A DNA stretch of 64,000 nucleotides from positions 1,984,001-2,048,000 of the forward strand of contig NZ_CP012677.1 of the NCBI RefSeq assembly GCF_001294625.1. The letters are read 5' to 3'. Shown here piece after piece: positions 8,009-17,040 of the stretch. The translations under genes were made by a program, and so were the position numbers. Position 1 is the first letter of the stretch. Each line of letters begins with the position of its first letter. The notes beneath the pieces are model-generated. The model had not been told where the DNA came from and searched no databases. It saw only the letters and a program-made list of their open reading frames with translations. This DNA is from Arthrobacter alpinus. Lineage in GTDB: Bacteria; Actinomycetota; Actinomycetes; Actinomycetales; Micrococcaceae.

Positions 8009-8770
8009 ATGACCACGCACTTCTTTGGCGACACCACCGTCCTTACGGGCCGCTCACTGCGCCATATCCTGCGCAGCCCGGACACCATCATCACCACAAC
8101 TGTCATGCCAATCGCGTTCTTGCTGCTGTTTGTCTATGTGTTCGGCGGCGCCATCAACACGGGCACCGACTACTATGTGAGCTATCTACTGCCGGGCATT
8201 TTGCTCATCACAATCGCCTCCGGCATCTCCTACACCGCCTACCGGCTCTTCCTGGATCTCAAGAGCGGCATCTTCGAACGGTTCCAGTCCATGCCAATCG
8301 CCCGGTCCTCAGTCCTCTGGGCGCACGTGCTGACCTCGCTGTTCGCCAACCTGGTCTCGTTGACCGTCGTCGTGCTCGTAGCCCTGCTCATGGGTTTCCG
8401 GACGGGCGCCGGGGTGATGCCCTGGCTCGCCGTGGCCGGCATCCTTGCCCTGTTCACGCTTGCCCTGACATGGCTGGCCGTGATTGCGGGGTTGTCTGCG
8501 AAGACGGTCGACGGCGCAAGCGCGTTCTCCTACCCGCTGATCTTCCTGCCGTTCATCAGTTCGGCGTTCGTGCCCACGGACACCATGCCGGGGCCGGTCC
8601 GTGCGTTCGCACAGAACCAGCCGGTCACCTCCATCGTGGACACGATCCGGAACCTGCTGACCCAACAGCCTGTTGGCAGCGAAATCTGGATTGCACTTGC
8701 CTGGTGCCTGGGCATCTTGGCGCTGGCCTATGCCCTTGCCATGACAGCGTACCGGCGCAAGATTTCCTAG
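8009..8770 (+). CDS. ABC-2 type transporter permease (DrrB-like)
   Basis: A 253-residue inner-membrane permease with six hydrophobic segments and the ABC-2 hallmark stretch FLDLKSGIFERFQSMPIARS. The C-terminal third holds the LIFLPFISSAFVP and QPVTSIVDTIRNLL motifs common to daunorubicin-type exporters. It follows the ATPase gene by nine bases with AAGGAAGG as ribosome-binding site and closes the operon. It ends three bases from the convergent mtnN stop, with no visible terminator between. Confidence 0.92.
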   Translation: MTTHFFGDTTVLTGRSLRHILRSPDTIITTTVMPIAFLLLFVYVFGGAINTGTDYYVSYLLPGILLITIASGISYTAYRLFLDLKSGIFERFQSMPIARSSVLWAHVLTSLFANLVSLTVVVLVALLMGFRTGAGVMPWLAVAGILALFTLALTWLAVIAGLSAKTVDGASAFSYPLIFLPFISSAFVPTDTMPGPVRAFAQNQPVTSIVDTIRNLLTQQPVGSEIWIALAWCLGILALAYALAMTAYRRKIS

Positions 8771-8773
8771 CGT

Positions 8774-9532
8774 TTAGAACGCGTTGGCAGCACTTCGCAG
8801 GGAAGCGATCAAGGGCTTGAACAATACTGTTGCAATCTCAGCGGAGCGCTCGGCGGCGTCGTCGACATGGGTGAGGAAGTCCTCATCCGAGGCCGGGCCG
8901 CAGAGATCGGATACGCCGCGAACAGCGAGAAACGCGGCGTTGTGCACATAGCATGTCTGTGCGATTGCTGAAGATTCCATGTCTGTTGCCAAGACGTGGG
9001 CAAACTGGCTAGTAATGCGCTCGGCCCGGTCCCTGCCAACGAATGAGTAGCTGGAGACGATCAGGCCCTGGTGCACGGTTTGGCCTAGGCGATGGGCAGG
9101 CGGTGCCACCGCGCTCGCTTGCACCAGTGACGGTGCCACCGGGTAGCATGCGGGCATGCCCGGAACCTGTCCAAGGACGTAGCCGAAGGCACGGGCGTCA
9201 GCGTCGATATTGATGTGTTCGGTGCCAATCACCACGTCACCGACCCTTACCCCGGCCCCCAGTCCCCCCGCTGTGCCGGCGCTGATCACCAGGGGCGGGA
9301 GGGTGCGCTCCCGGTCACTTTTTGCCACCAGAATCGACGACGTGGCTGCGCCGGCGGCATTGACCAGTCCAATCCCGCCCTGGACCAGCAGTACGGAGAA
9401 ACCGTTGATGACAGCGGTGCGGTGGGTGGCATTCCCGACGCCTTCCGGATCACCCACCAGGGATGCCCTGTCCAGAAACGGGGTCATCTCTTCGGCCATG
9501 GCAGTAATCACGACGATCTCGATGGCGCTCAC
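8774..9532 (-). CDS. mtnN: 5'-methylthioadenosine/S-adenosylhomocysteine nucleosidase
   Basis: A 252-residue cytosolic nucleosidase of the PNP/UDP family that cleaves adenine from MTA and S-adenosylhomocysteine. Family features are [15 protein letters not shown] at the start, the GTAGGLG loop, and the catalytic-acid region [10 protein letters not shown] near residue 200, with the [10 protein letters not shown] substrate motif before it. Translation starts at GTG 9530-9532, which overlaps the luxS stop as GTGA, so the two are translationally coupled. S-ribosylhomocysteine made here is the direct substrate of LuxS upstream. Confidence 0.9.
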   Translation of the reverse strand: MSAIEIVVITAMAEEMTPFLDRASLVGDPEGVGNATHRTAVINGFSVLLVQGGIGLVNAAGAATSSILVAKSDRERTLPPLVISAGTAGGLGAGVRVGDVVIGTEHINIDADARAFGYVLGQVPGMPACYPVAPSLVQASAVAPPAHRLGQTVHQGLIVSSYSFVGRDRAERITSQFAHVLATDMESSAIAQTCYVHNAAFLAVRGVSDLCGPASDEDFLTHVDDAAERSAEIATVLFKPLIASLRSAANAF

Positions 9533-9996
9533 GCGAAGATCTGCTCCCAAACGGCCCGCTGTGCAAGGAATCCGCGGGCGGCGTCCTGGGCGGCCTCAAG
9601 ACTATGGTTTTGACCCCAACCGCATTGCACCTCGTTGGCTGCCGGGACCTGCGTAGCGCTCAGGATATCCTTCAGGGAAACCTCAATGAGCTGCAGGACC
9701 TCGGCGAAGTCCGGTTGGCCTTCAAGGATGAGGTAAAAACCTGTCTGGCATCCCATCGGCGAAAAATCGATGACCGCAGCCGAGTGGTTTCGCGAATATT
9801 CTGCGAAAAGATGCTCAAGGGAATGGACCGCCCTCATCTGAAGGTGCCCTGTGTTCGGTTGCGTGAATCTCACGTCATATTTGGTGATGACATCACCATG
9901 CGGGAGCGTCTTGCGGTCGGCGACGCGCACATACGGTGCCGCGACCAGGCGGTGGTCAAGGTTGAAGGACTCTACGTTCATGCGCGACGGGGTCAT
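9529..9996 (-). CDS. luxS: S-ribosylhomocysteine lyase (LuxS)
   Basis: A 155-residue LuxS metalloenzyme that splits S-ribosylhomocysteine into homocysteine and DPD, the precursor of autoinducer-2. Metal ligands are visible: HSLEH (His58 and His62) and the later Cys in [19 protein letters not shown] carries the conserved catalytic cysteine. The length is normal for the family. It is the first gene of a two-gene operon with mtnN, and together they complete detoxification of S-adenosylhomocysteine. Whether AI-2 is used as a signal cannot be told. Confidence 0.94.
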   Translation of the reverse strand: MTPSRMNVESFNLDHRLVAAPYVRVADRKTLPHGDVITKYDVRFTQPNTGHLQMRAVHSLEHLFAEYSRNHSAAVIDFSPMGCQTGFYLILEGQPDFAEVLQLIEVSLKDILSATQVPAANEVQCGWGQNHSLEAAQDAARGFLAQRAVWEQIFA

Positions 9997-10175
9997 GGCT
10001 CTGGCTTTCTTGCGGCGGGGTTCGGGGCTAGGTTGCGTCGGGGCTGGTGCTGGCGTATTTCATCCTAGCGGGGGTGGCCCAGACCCAGAAGGCGTGCGTC
10101 ACAATGCGGCCTGAGCCAACTAGGGGACACAACGGCCTCGGCCCGCCGTCTGCAAAGACTCGCGCAGGGTAACTA

Positions 10176-10415
10176 CTAAAGTTCCGGTACCCAGAGCGGG
10201 GCAACCACCCCGGCGCCGGTGAGGCTGTCGCACCGAACCAGCTGCCGCTCAATCCGCCGCAGCGGACATTGCGGCCAGACGGCTTCTTGGGTGTTTTGGA
10301 GCGGCTCGCCGCCCACGTCCAGTCATGCCATGGCAGGGGTCGGGACAGCGACGGCCAGCAACAGGGCCGCACTGGCCGCGCCGACCCAGCGGCGCCCATG
10401 ATGTGAAACGTTCAT
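10176..10415 (-). pseudogene. Remnant of a secreted protein, signal peptide followed by a stop
   Basis: AAGGAG sits before an ATG at 10415 that opens a textbook signal peptide (MNVSHHGRRW, then AALLLAVAVPTPAMA). A TGA at 10323-10325 ends it exactly at the cleavage region, but the same frame stays open for 48 more codons, including WPQCPLRRIERQLVRCDSLT, up to a TAG at 10176. This mature start resembles that of secreted TAP-type alpha/beta hydrolases, an uncertain impression. It was probably a longer secreted protein, now with a nonsense mutation and truncation. Confidence 0.45.
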
Positions 10416-10519
10416 GATTCTGCTCTCCTTGATGTGTTGTTCTGATATCTTCACTGTGCTACTTGGACCCTCCGCCCGGCATCCGCAGGCAGCCCTGAGA
10501 AATACCGATTCCATCCGCA

Positions 10520-13087
10520 GATTCCCGGACACCGCAGAGCAAGAGCTCGTTGGGCGGTCAAGGGAACTGACTGCCCTCAGGTCTCTTCTGTAGGCAGCGG
10601 CCGCGGGATCTGCTGACTCTCTTGTCATCTCTGGCGCCGCCCTGCCCCTCGCGTCGATGACTGTTCCTTTCCTTTCGCTACGGGCCGCCTTCCGCAATGC
10701 GCCAGGAATCGACGGCGTGCACACCCCGCGAGTATCATCTCCGGCCATGCACACCCCGACGTCCCTGTCATCATTGACCTCTGGCTTGATGAATTGTGCT
10801 CAATCCGTCCTGTGGTGCTTGTCATCGACGATCTACAGTGGGCGGACCTGAGCACCTTGGACGTGCTGATGTACCTCATCGCTGGCCCACCTGACAGGCG
10901 ACTGGATGGAACTGGGCCCCTGGACAGGATCAACATCGGGACCCAGCTGTTGGGCATATTAGGTGCCCCGCCACACCAAAGCTTGGTTCAAGACGTCTAC
11001 ACCCATACCGACGGGAACGCCCACCTCAACCGCTTGGTGGCCGAAGGGATCAGCGCAGATGCCCGGACCCTGCCAACTCATCTACCGGCTGACCTCAAGT
11101 CAGCCGTCCTGCGGTCGTGGCTTGCCTTGTCCCCCGGAGCACAGCTGCTCACCCAGCTCATATGGCCGTCGGCGTCGGCCCCATCAGCGCACAGGAGCTG
11201 GAGGCCCTGCTCCCTGCTGTGCAAACTGGGGCGCATCCGTCCCAGGAAGCCTTGGTGCTGTTGCACGAATGCGCAGCGGCCAACATCGTGGACTGTGGGC
11301 CCGACACGAAACAGTGGTGGTTCCACCATCCAATGATTGCCGAGGCCCTGCTGCAGGTTCAGGACGGTGACGAGCGCAGGCGCAGGCACGGCGCTTTTGC
11401 CCGGCACTATCAGGAGCAGTTGGCGGTAGCGCCGGAACCTGACTTCCAGCAGCTGGCGGCCCTTGCCGACCACCACCACGCGGCCGGCCATGCCGCGGAG
11501 GCGTTCCATTGGTCGTTGCGTGCCTCCACCGCATCCGGGAAGGTGGGTGGGTGTGCGGAAATGATCCGACTGCTGCGACGTGCACTCACACTGCGCAGCA
11601 GCGTACCCGGCGCCCAAGCGAGCCTTGGGGCGCTGTGGTCCCGGCGGAGGGCCGCCGCTGAGGAGACCGGTTCGTTGGAGGATGAACTTGAGGCCGTGGA
11701 GGCGCTTCTAGCCGGGCTCGACGGCGGTTCCCGGCCTTTGGACGAAGCCGAACTGTTGGTGCGGCGTATGCACCTGCGATTTTCTACCGGCAAAGCCTTT
11801 CTCAATGTCAAAGACGCCAGTCAGGCTGTCGTGCTGGCCGCCGTTGCGCCGGACAGCTGGCAGCGTGCCCTCGCGCTTACCGAACTCGCCCATACCGGAC
11901 TCTGTCACGGGGCCGGCCTCTGGCAGGAGGTTCCCGCTGCCGCCGCCGGGCCGGGGCTCGCTGGGCCTTCGTCCACGCCACGATATGGCTGGCCAACGCC
12001 ACAGATCCTTGGACGACTCTTGCCTATGCCGACCTCATGCGTGCGGGCAGGCAGCATCTGGTGGACCTTGGCGCCCCGCATACCTACATTGCCAAGCTCC
12101 CAGCTAATGAGGCCGGCAGTTTTTTGGCCACCGGCCGGTGGCGGGAGTGCGCACACGCTCTTCGCAGTGCCCTTGGCACGAACCCCGGGGTCATGGCCGA
12201 CGTCGACACCCGCCTTGTGGCGGCCCGGCTCGCCGCCTGGCAGGGCCGGCAGGCCGAGGCAGAAGCCCACCTGGGGTGCGCCGAGGAGATGTTTGCCGTT
12301 GCTGAGGCATTTTTGAACCCCAGCTTTGACGCCGTCCGCGCCGAGGACCACCTTGCCGCGGGGAATCCGGAAGCCGCCTATGCGGCGGCCATGAACGGTG
12401 CGTGCACGGAAGGAGCGCCCCCGACCATGTGCGAGTGGTTGCTCCCTCTGGGCGGCCCGCTCCCTGGCGGACCGCATCCGACGGGTGGTCGACACGGGGA
12501 ATCCCCCGGCCGAACTCCATGACTTGCTCGAAGATCTGCTCAACCGGTTCCCGCAGGTCATTTCGGATAGCGGCTACAATTCAGCGCTCTACCAAAATCT
12601 GGTGGCTGTCTTCAACCTCTTGTACGCTGCCGAACTTGGCCGCGCACGGGACGAGGGCAACAATGCCCGGCAGTGGATGGCAGCGGCCACCGCCCTCCAA
12701 ACGGTCTCCTTCCTTTGGGAGGAGACCTACGCCTGCTGGCGAGGCGCGGAGTCTTTCCTCCTCCATGGGCACAGCCAAGGCACGCCGGCCGCGTCGTTGC
12801 TGCGTCGCGGGCTTAATCTTGCCCGTGACCTTCAAGCCACACCCCTGCAGGAGCAATTCCTCGATCTCGCCGCCCAGGCCCGGATCGACACCACTGATCC
12901 GGGTGCCGCAGCAGCACAGGAAGCCCATAAACAGTTGCCCGGGCTGACGTATGGGGAAATTGCTCAGGAACTGGTGATCAGTGAGAAAACAGTCAGCTCG
13001 CACATCTCGAACCTGCTGCGAAAGGCTGCGACCGCCAACCGCTTGGACCTTTCCCGGCTGGCAACCCGCAGGGCTTCCGGAAGCTAA
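10520..13087 (+). pseudogene. Decayed LuxR-family ATPase (LAL-type) regulator
   Basis: Pieces of one large regulator are strung together in changing frames. They are: the N-terminal ELVGRSRELTALRSLL followed by TAG at 10591; a region where Walker A should be but is missing; Walker B VVLVIDDLQWAD near 10805; a tetratricopeptide-like helical middle that changes frame near 11160, 11950 and 12448; and a C-terminal LuxR helix-turn-helix (TYGEIAQELVISEKTVSSH) whose first helix is deleted near 12935. An intact homologue would be about 900 residues. Five or more lesions make function impossible, though the final in-frame piece (12398-13087) might still be read. Confidence 0.75.
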
Positions 13088-13251
13088 GGCCCCGCCGGCC
13101 CCATCACGGGAACCTGCGCTACAGACAAAAGCCAATACATCTGGGGCTAAAAGGTATAAAATTCGCTGTGTGGCCGAAACCACCTTCGGCGAACCTAAAG
13201 CAACCAGTGACGTCCCGCTTCACAACGGATTGCCACCCCCAGGGGGCAACG

Positions 13252-13977
13252 ATGCAGGTAGTTGACATAACCATGATCAGCCTTCCTTTGCCCGAGGTCC
13301 GGATCTTTGCCCCATCGCCAGCCGCCGATCCCCCCACCACGCCAGCGGCGGTGGTCCCCGATGCCCTGTCGGGGCCAACGCTCCTGTGGGCTCTGGTGAT
13401 CGTCGCCGTCGTGGTGCTGATTGTCTCGATCTTTGTGCTCTGGGCCCGGCTGGGTGCCACCAAGGCTGCGCATGCTTCCAGCGACAGCATGATCCGCAGC
13501 TGGGTGGCCGCGATTTTGGTGGTGGGTCTGCTTCTTTTGACGGTGCTCTCTTTTGGACTACGGGACAGCACTCTTCGAAGCGCCCTGGTCGGCGGGATCA
13601 CGGCGTCCGTCGGTGTAGCCATTGCCTTCTACTTCTCCGCCAAGTCCGCCGACGCAGCCCGACAGGACGTCTTGAAGGCCGCTGCGGGAACAGCATTGGT
13701 CCCGGATCTGGTCGGGTGCACCTGGGAGGAGGCCAACACCAAACTGGGCACAACGGTCTTTAAGCTCGCGGCGGCCACGCCCTCCCACACGTCCAGCGAA
13801 TCCAGGCGAAAAGAACTCAAGGAAGCGAACCAGCGACCCGCAGGGACCGTCGCCTCCGCGGCCACGGCCGTGGGCACGGGCCCGAACGAGGCCCCTACCC
13901 AGAGGGTCGTCGCCCAGGACCCTACGCCGAACAGCAACGCCCTGAAGGGATCCAACGTGACCGTCTACTTCGACTAG
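13252..13977 (+). CDS. Membrane protein with a PASTA-like domain
   Basis: A 241-residue protein. Two hydrophobic segments follow a Pro-rich N-terminus (about 38-63 and 84-104), with a third near 115-135. Then comes a soluble region that begins VPDLVGCTWEEANTKLG and ends VVAQDPTPNSNALKGSNVTVYFD, the start and end of a single PASTA fold. PASTA domains usually bind peptidoglycan fragments. Here no kinase or penicillin-binding domain is attached. The start at 13252 is chosen because AGGGGG lies ahead of it. That site falls inside a small hairpin (see findings). It ends on a CTAG shared with the convergent permease gene. Confidence 0.7.
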   Translation: MQVVDITMISLPLPEVRIFAPSPAADPPTTPAAVVPDALSGPTLLWALVIVAVVVLIVSIFVLWARLGATKAAHASSDSMIRSWVAAILVVGLLLLTVLSFGLRDSTLRSALVGGITASVGVAIAFYFSAKSADAARQDVLKAAAGTALVPDLVGCTWEEANTKLGTTVFKLAAATPSHTSSESRRKELKEANQRPAGTVASAATAVGTGPNEAPTQRVVAQDPTPNSNALKGSNVTVYFD

Positions 13978-15245
13978 CCCGCCACGCCGGACCGGGCATC
14001 GCGGCCCAGACGTGCCAGGCGGACCACGATGCCCACGGCAAAGACCGCGGCCCCCCAAGCTATCGACTCGCCGGGCAGCGTGGCCACCAGCACGGCACAG
14101 CCCAGCACCCCCAGCAGCTGCAGGGCCCTGGGGTACCGGCGGTCAGCGGGCGGCTGGGTCAGGGCTGACAGGTTAGCCACCAGGTAGTAGACCAGCACAC
14201 CAAAGGAGGAGAAGCCAATCATGCCCCGCAGGTCCGCCACGGCAATCACGGCGCAAATGACCACGGCCACGGCAACCTCGGCCCGGTGCGGGACACGGTA
14301 CCGCGGGTGAACCGCCGCCAAATACGACGGCAGGTCGCGTTCACGGGCCATGGCCAGGCTGGTCCGGCCAAGCCCCGCTATCAAGCCCAGCAACGCCCCC
14401 AAGGCGGCAATCGCCGCCCCCACTTGGACCACAGGAACGGCCCACAGCCACGGCCCGGACGCCACGGCGTCGGCCAGCGGCGTAGCTGACGCCGCAACGC
14501 CGTCGGCCCCCAGAACGGCCAGCAGTGTCACCGCCACCACGGCGTAGATGACCACAATCAAGGACAGCGCCACCACAATGGCCCGGGGTATGGTCCGCCG
14601 CGGATCCCGGACCTCCTCGCCCATCGTGGCAATCCGGGCATATCCGGCAAAGGCAAAGAACAGCAGGCCCGCCGATTGCAGGATCCCGTACCAGCCGTGA
14701 GCCAAGAGCCCGCTCCCGGTCACGGCGCCCAACCCCGCACCGCGGCCACCCCAGCTGGCCGCCACAGCCACGGCCAGCACCAGCAGGACCACGGTGACCA
14801 GGGTTCGGGTCAGGGCCGCCGTCTTGGTAACCCCGTGATAGTTGACGGCGACCAAAAAGATGACCGCTGCCATTGCCACGGGCCGCTGCCACCCGGCGGG
14901 AACGGCGTAGGCGGCAAAGGTCATGGCCATGGCCGCCGCACTGGCGGTCTTGCCCACCACGAATCCCCACCCGGCCACATACCCAGCCCACGGGCCCAGG
15001 CGCTCCCGGCCGTACAAGTAGGTGCCGCCGGAGGAGGGATAGGCGGCGGCAAGCTGTGCCGAGGACGTGGCGTTGCAAAAAGCCACCACCGCAGCCAGGG
15101 CGAGCCCGATGAGCAACCCGGCACCCGCAGCCGCCGCAGCCGGTGTGAACGCGACAAAGATGCCGGCCCCCAGCATGGAGCCCAGCCCGATCGTGACGGC
15201 GTCGAAGGTACCCAGGCGGCGGGCCAGCGGGGCCGGTGCGGTCAT
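13974..15245 (-). CDS. APC family amino acid permease
   Basis: A 423-residue inner-membrane transporter with about 12 hydrophobic segments. The family hallmarks are the first-helix glycine motif TIGLGSMLGAGIFVAF, SSGGTYLYGRERLGPWAGYVAGW in segments 2-3 (quoted in part), and GEEVRDPRRTIPRAI after helix 6. Substrate is probably an amino acid or amine, not specified further. The length is slightly short (usual 450-480). Its stop codon overlaps that of the convergent PASTA gene as CTAG. Confidence 0.88.
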   Translation of the reverse strand: MTAPAPLARRLGTFDAVTIGLGSMLGAGIFVAFTPAAAAAGAGLLIGLALAAVVAFCNATSSAQLAAAYPSSGGTYLYGRERLGPWAGYVAGWGFVVGKTASAAAMAMTFAAYAVPAGWQRPVAMAAVIFLVAVNYHGVTKTAALTRTLVTVVLLVLAVAVAASWGGRGAGLGAVTGSGLLAHGWYGILQSAGLLFFAFAGYARIATMGEEVRDPRRTIPRAIVVALSLIVVIYAVVAVTLLAVLGADGVAASATPLADAVASGPWLWAVPVVQVGAAIAALGALLGLIAGLGRTSLAMARERDLPSYLAAVHPRYRVPHRAEVAVAVVICAVIAVADLRGMIGFSSFGVLVYYLVANLSALTQPPADRRYPRALQLLGVLGCAVLVATLPGESIAWGAAVFAVGIVVRLARLGRDARSGVAG

Positions 15246-15328
15246 GAAAGGTACTCCTCGTTAGTGTGTGCACTCACCGCACCACATCATGGCGCGGTGC
15301 CGGTCCACTGACCATTATGGCTGTTGGA

Positions 15329-16610
15329 TCAGCCGCAGGCGGCCACTTCACCGCTGCTGCCCACGTCTGCGGAGCACACGCCGGTCTCCGGTAGCTGCAG
15401 TTCGAGCTTTGCGGCGGTTTCGTGGTTGCCTGCGAGCGCGGCGGCGATGGAGCGCACCTGCTCATAGCCTGTGGCCATGAGGAAGGTGGGGGCGCGTCCA
15501 TAGGATTTCATGCCCACCACGTAGAAGTCCTTCTCGGGGTGGGCCAGAACCGCGGCCCCGTGGGCAGGGACTGTGCCGCAGGAGTGAAATTCGGGGTCGA
15601 TGAGCGGGCCCAGCGCCCGCGGTGCTTCCACTGCCGGGTCCAGGTCCAGACGGAGTTCAGCGAGCATGCCCATGTCGTGGCTCAAACCCGTGGCGGGAAT
15701 GACGACGTCGGCCTGGATGGTCGCCTCCCCGGCAGGTGTGAGCCCGTGGATGCCCAGGACGGGGCCGGGGGTGAATCCGGTGATGGTGAAGGAGGTGTGC
15801 AGCGCCACGGTGCCCGATTCAACCAGTCTGCGCAGCCTGGTGCTGAGCATGCCGCGGGCAGGCAGCCCGTCCAGGTCCCCGCCCCCATAGAGACCGGCCA
15901 TGGAGTCGCCGCGCACCAGCCAGGTGACACTGGTGTGTGGGTGTTGCCTAGCAAGGTCCCCCAGGGCCAGCAGGGTGTTGGCAGCGGAGTGCCCGGCCCC
16001 CACCACCACTACGTGCTTGCCGGCGAGGCGCTCGCGGTCCGTTCCCAGCACATCGGGCAGGGGCCGGTAATGGCGGCAGCGGCGTCGGACTCCCCCGGGG
16101 CTGGCAGCCCCGCCTGCCCCAACGGGTTGGTTGTGGCCCAGGTACCTGAGGCATCAATGACGGCCCGCGCCAGAAGGTCTTCACTGTCCCCGTTGCTGTG
16201 GCGGACCCGGACCAGGAAGGCAGCGTGTTCCCTGTTGGCTGAACGGGTCATATCCATCCCGAGGCGGCTGACGGCCGTCACGGAGTGGCCGAGCCGGAGG
16301 GTGGGTGCCAGCTGGGGTGTGCCGGCCAAGGGCATCAGGTAGTCCTGGACCAGTGAGCGGCCTGTGGGCAGGGAAGTCCCGCGCGGGGATTCCCACCCGG
16401 CGGCGGTGAGCAGGCGTGCCGAGGCGGGATCCACGTTGTACTGCCAGGGTGAGAACAACTTGATATGGCCCAGGCGGTGACGGCCGCCCCCACGGACTCC
16501 CCGGCCTCCAGGACCAGCGGGGTGAGGCCGTTTTCCAGCACATGGGCGGCGGCGGCCAGGCCCAGGGGTCCGGCGCCAATGACGATGACGGGCAGTTTGG
16601 GGGGGGTCAT
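15329..16610 (-). pseudogene. ArsO-like flavin monooxygenase, two one-base frameshifts
   Basis: An FAD/NAD(P)-binding monooxygenase of the type found in ars operons. The N-terminal FAD loop (VIVIGAGPLGLAAAAHV) is in one frame. The middle (HIKLFSPWQYNVDPAS) is in a second, and the NADP loop (HVVVVGAGHSAANTLLALG) plus C-terminus are in a third. Each change needs one missing base: a G near 16468-16471, where W-G-H is expected, and a C near 16060-16064, both in homopolymer runs. With these restored it would be a normal protein of about 427 residues. It is therefore either recently inactivated or mis-sequenced. It follows arsC on the same strand as the last gene of the ars operon. Confidence 0.72.
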
Positions 16611-16622
16611 GGTGCGGGCTTT

Positions 16623-17036
16623 CTAGGGTAGGAGGCTGGCGATGAGTGCTTGGACGCGGGATTTGATGTCGTCTCGGATGGGGCGGAGGGCGTCGACGCC
16701 CTGGCCTGCGGGATCTTCAAGGTCCCAGTCCTCATACCGCTTGCCGGGGAAGATCGGGCAGGTATCCCCGCAGCCCATGGTGATGACGACGTCGGACCCC
16801 TGCACTGCCGCAGTGGTCAGGACCTTGGGGGTTTGCTCGGACATGTCGATGCCCTCCTCCGCCATGGCGGCCACGGCGGCCGGGTTGACCGAATCGGCGG
16901 GCGCGGAGCCGGCCGACCGCACCTCGATGGCGCCGCCTGCGAGCGCGGACAGGTAGGCGGCCGCCATCTGGGAACGTCCGGCGTTGTGGACGCAAACAAA
17001 GAGGACGGAGGGCAACTTGCCAGTTGTTTCAGGCAT
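16623..17036 (-). CDS. arsC: Arsenate reductase, low-molecular-weight phosphatase type
   Basis: A 137-residue enzyme that reduces arsenate to arsenite. The catalytic loop is CVHNAGRSQM (Cys near residue 16, the CX5R motif of the LMW tyrosine phosphatase fold), and TMGCGDTCPIFPGKRYEDW carries the later conserved cysteines and the acid loop. Actinobacterial members commonly use mycothiol/mycoredoxin. The start at 17036 follows the acr3 stop by four bases with AAGGAG in the acr3 end, so the two are coupled. An in-frame extension upstream lies inside acr3 and is not used. Confidence 0.92.
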   Translation of the reverse strand: MPETTGKLPSVLFVCVHNAGRSQMAAAYLSALAGGAIEVRSAGSAPADSVNPAAVAAMAEEGIDMSEQTPKVLTTAAVQGSDVVITMGCGDTCPIFPGKRYEDWDLEDPAGQGVDALRPIRDDIKSRVQALIASLLP

Positions 17037-17040
17037 GGGA

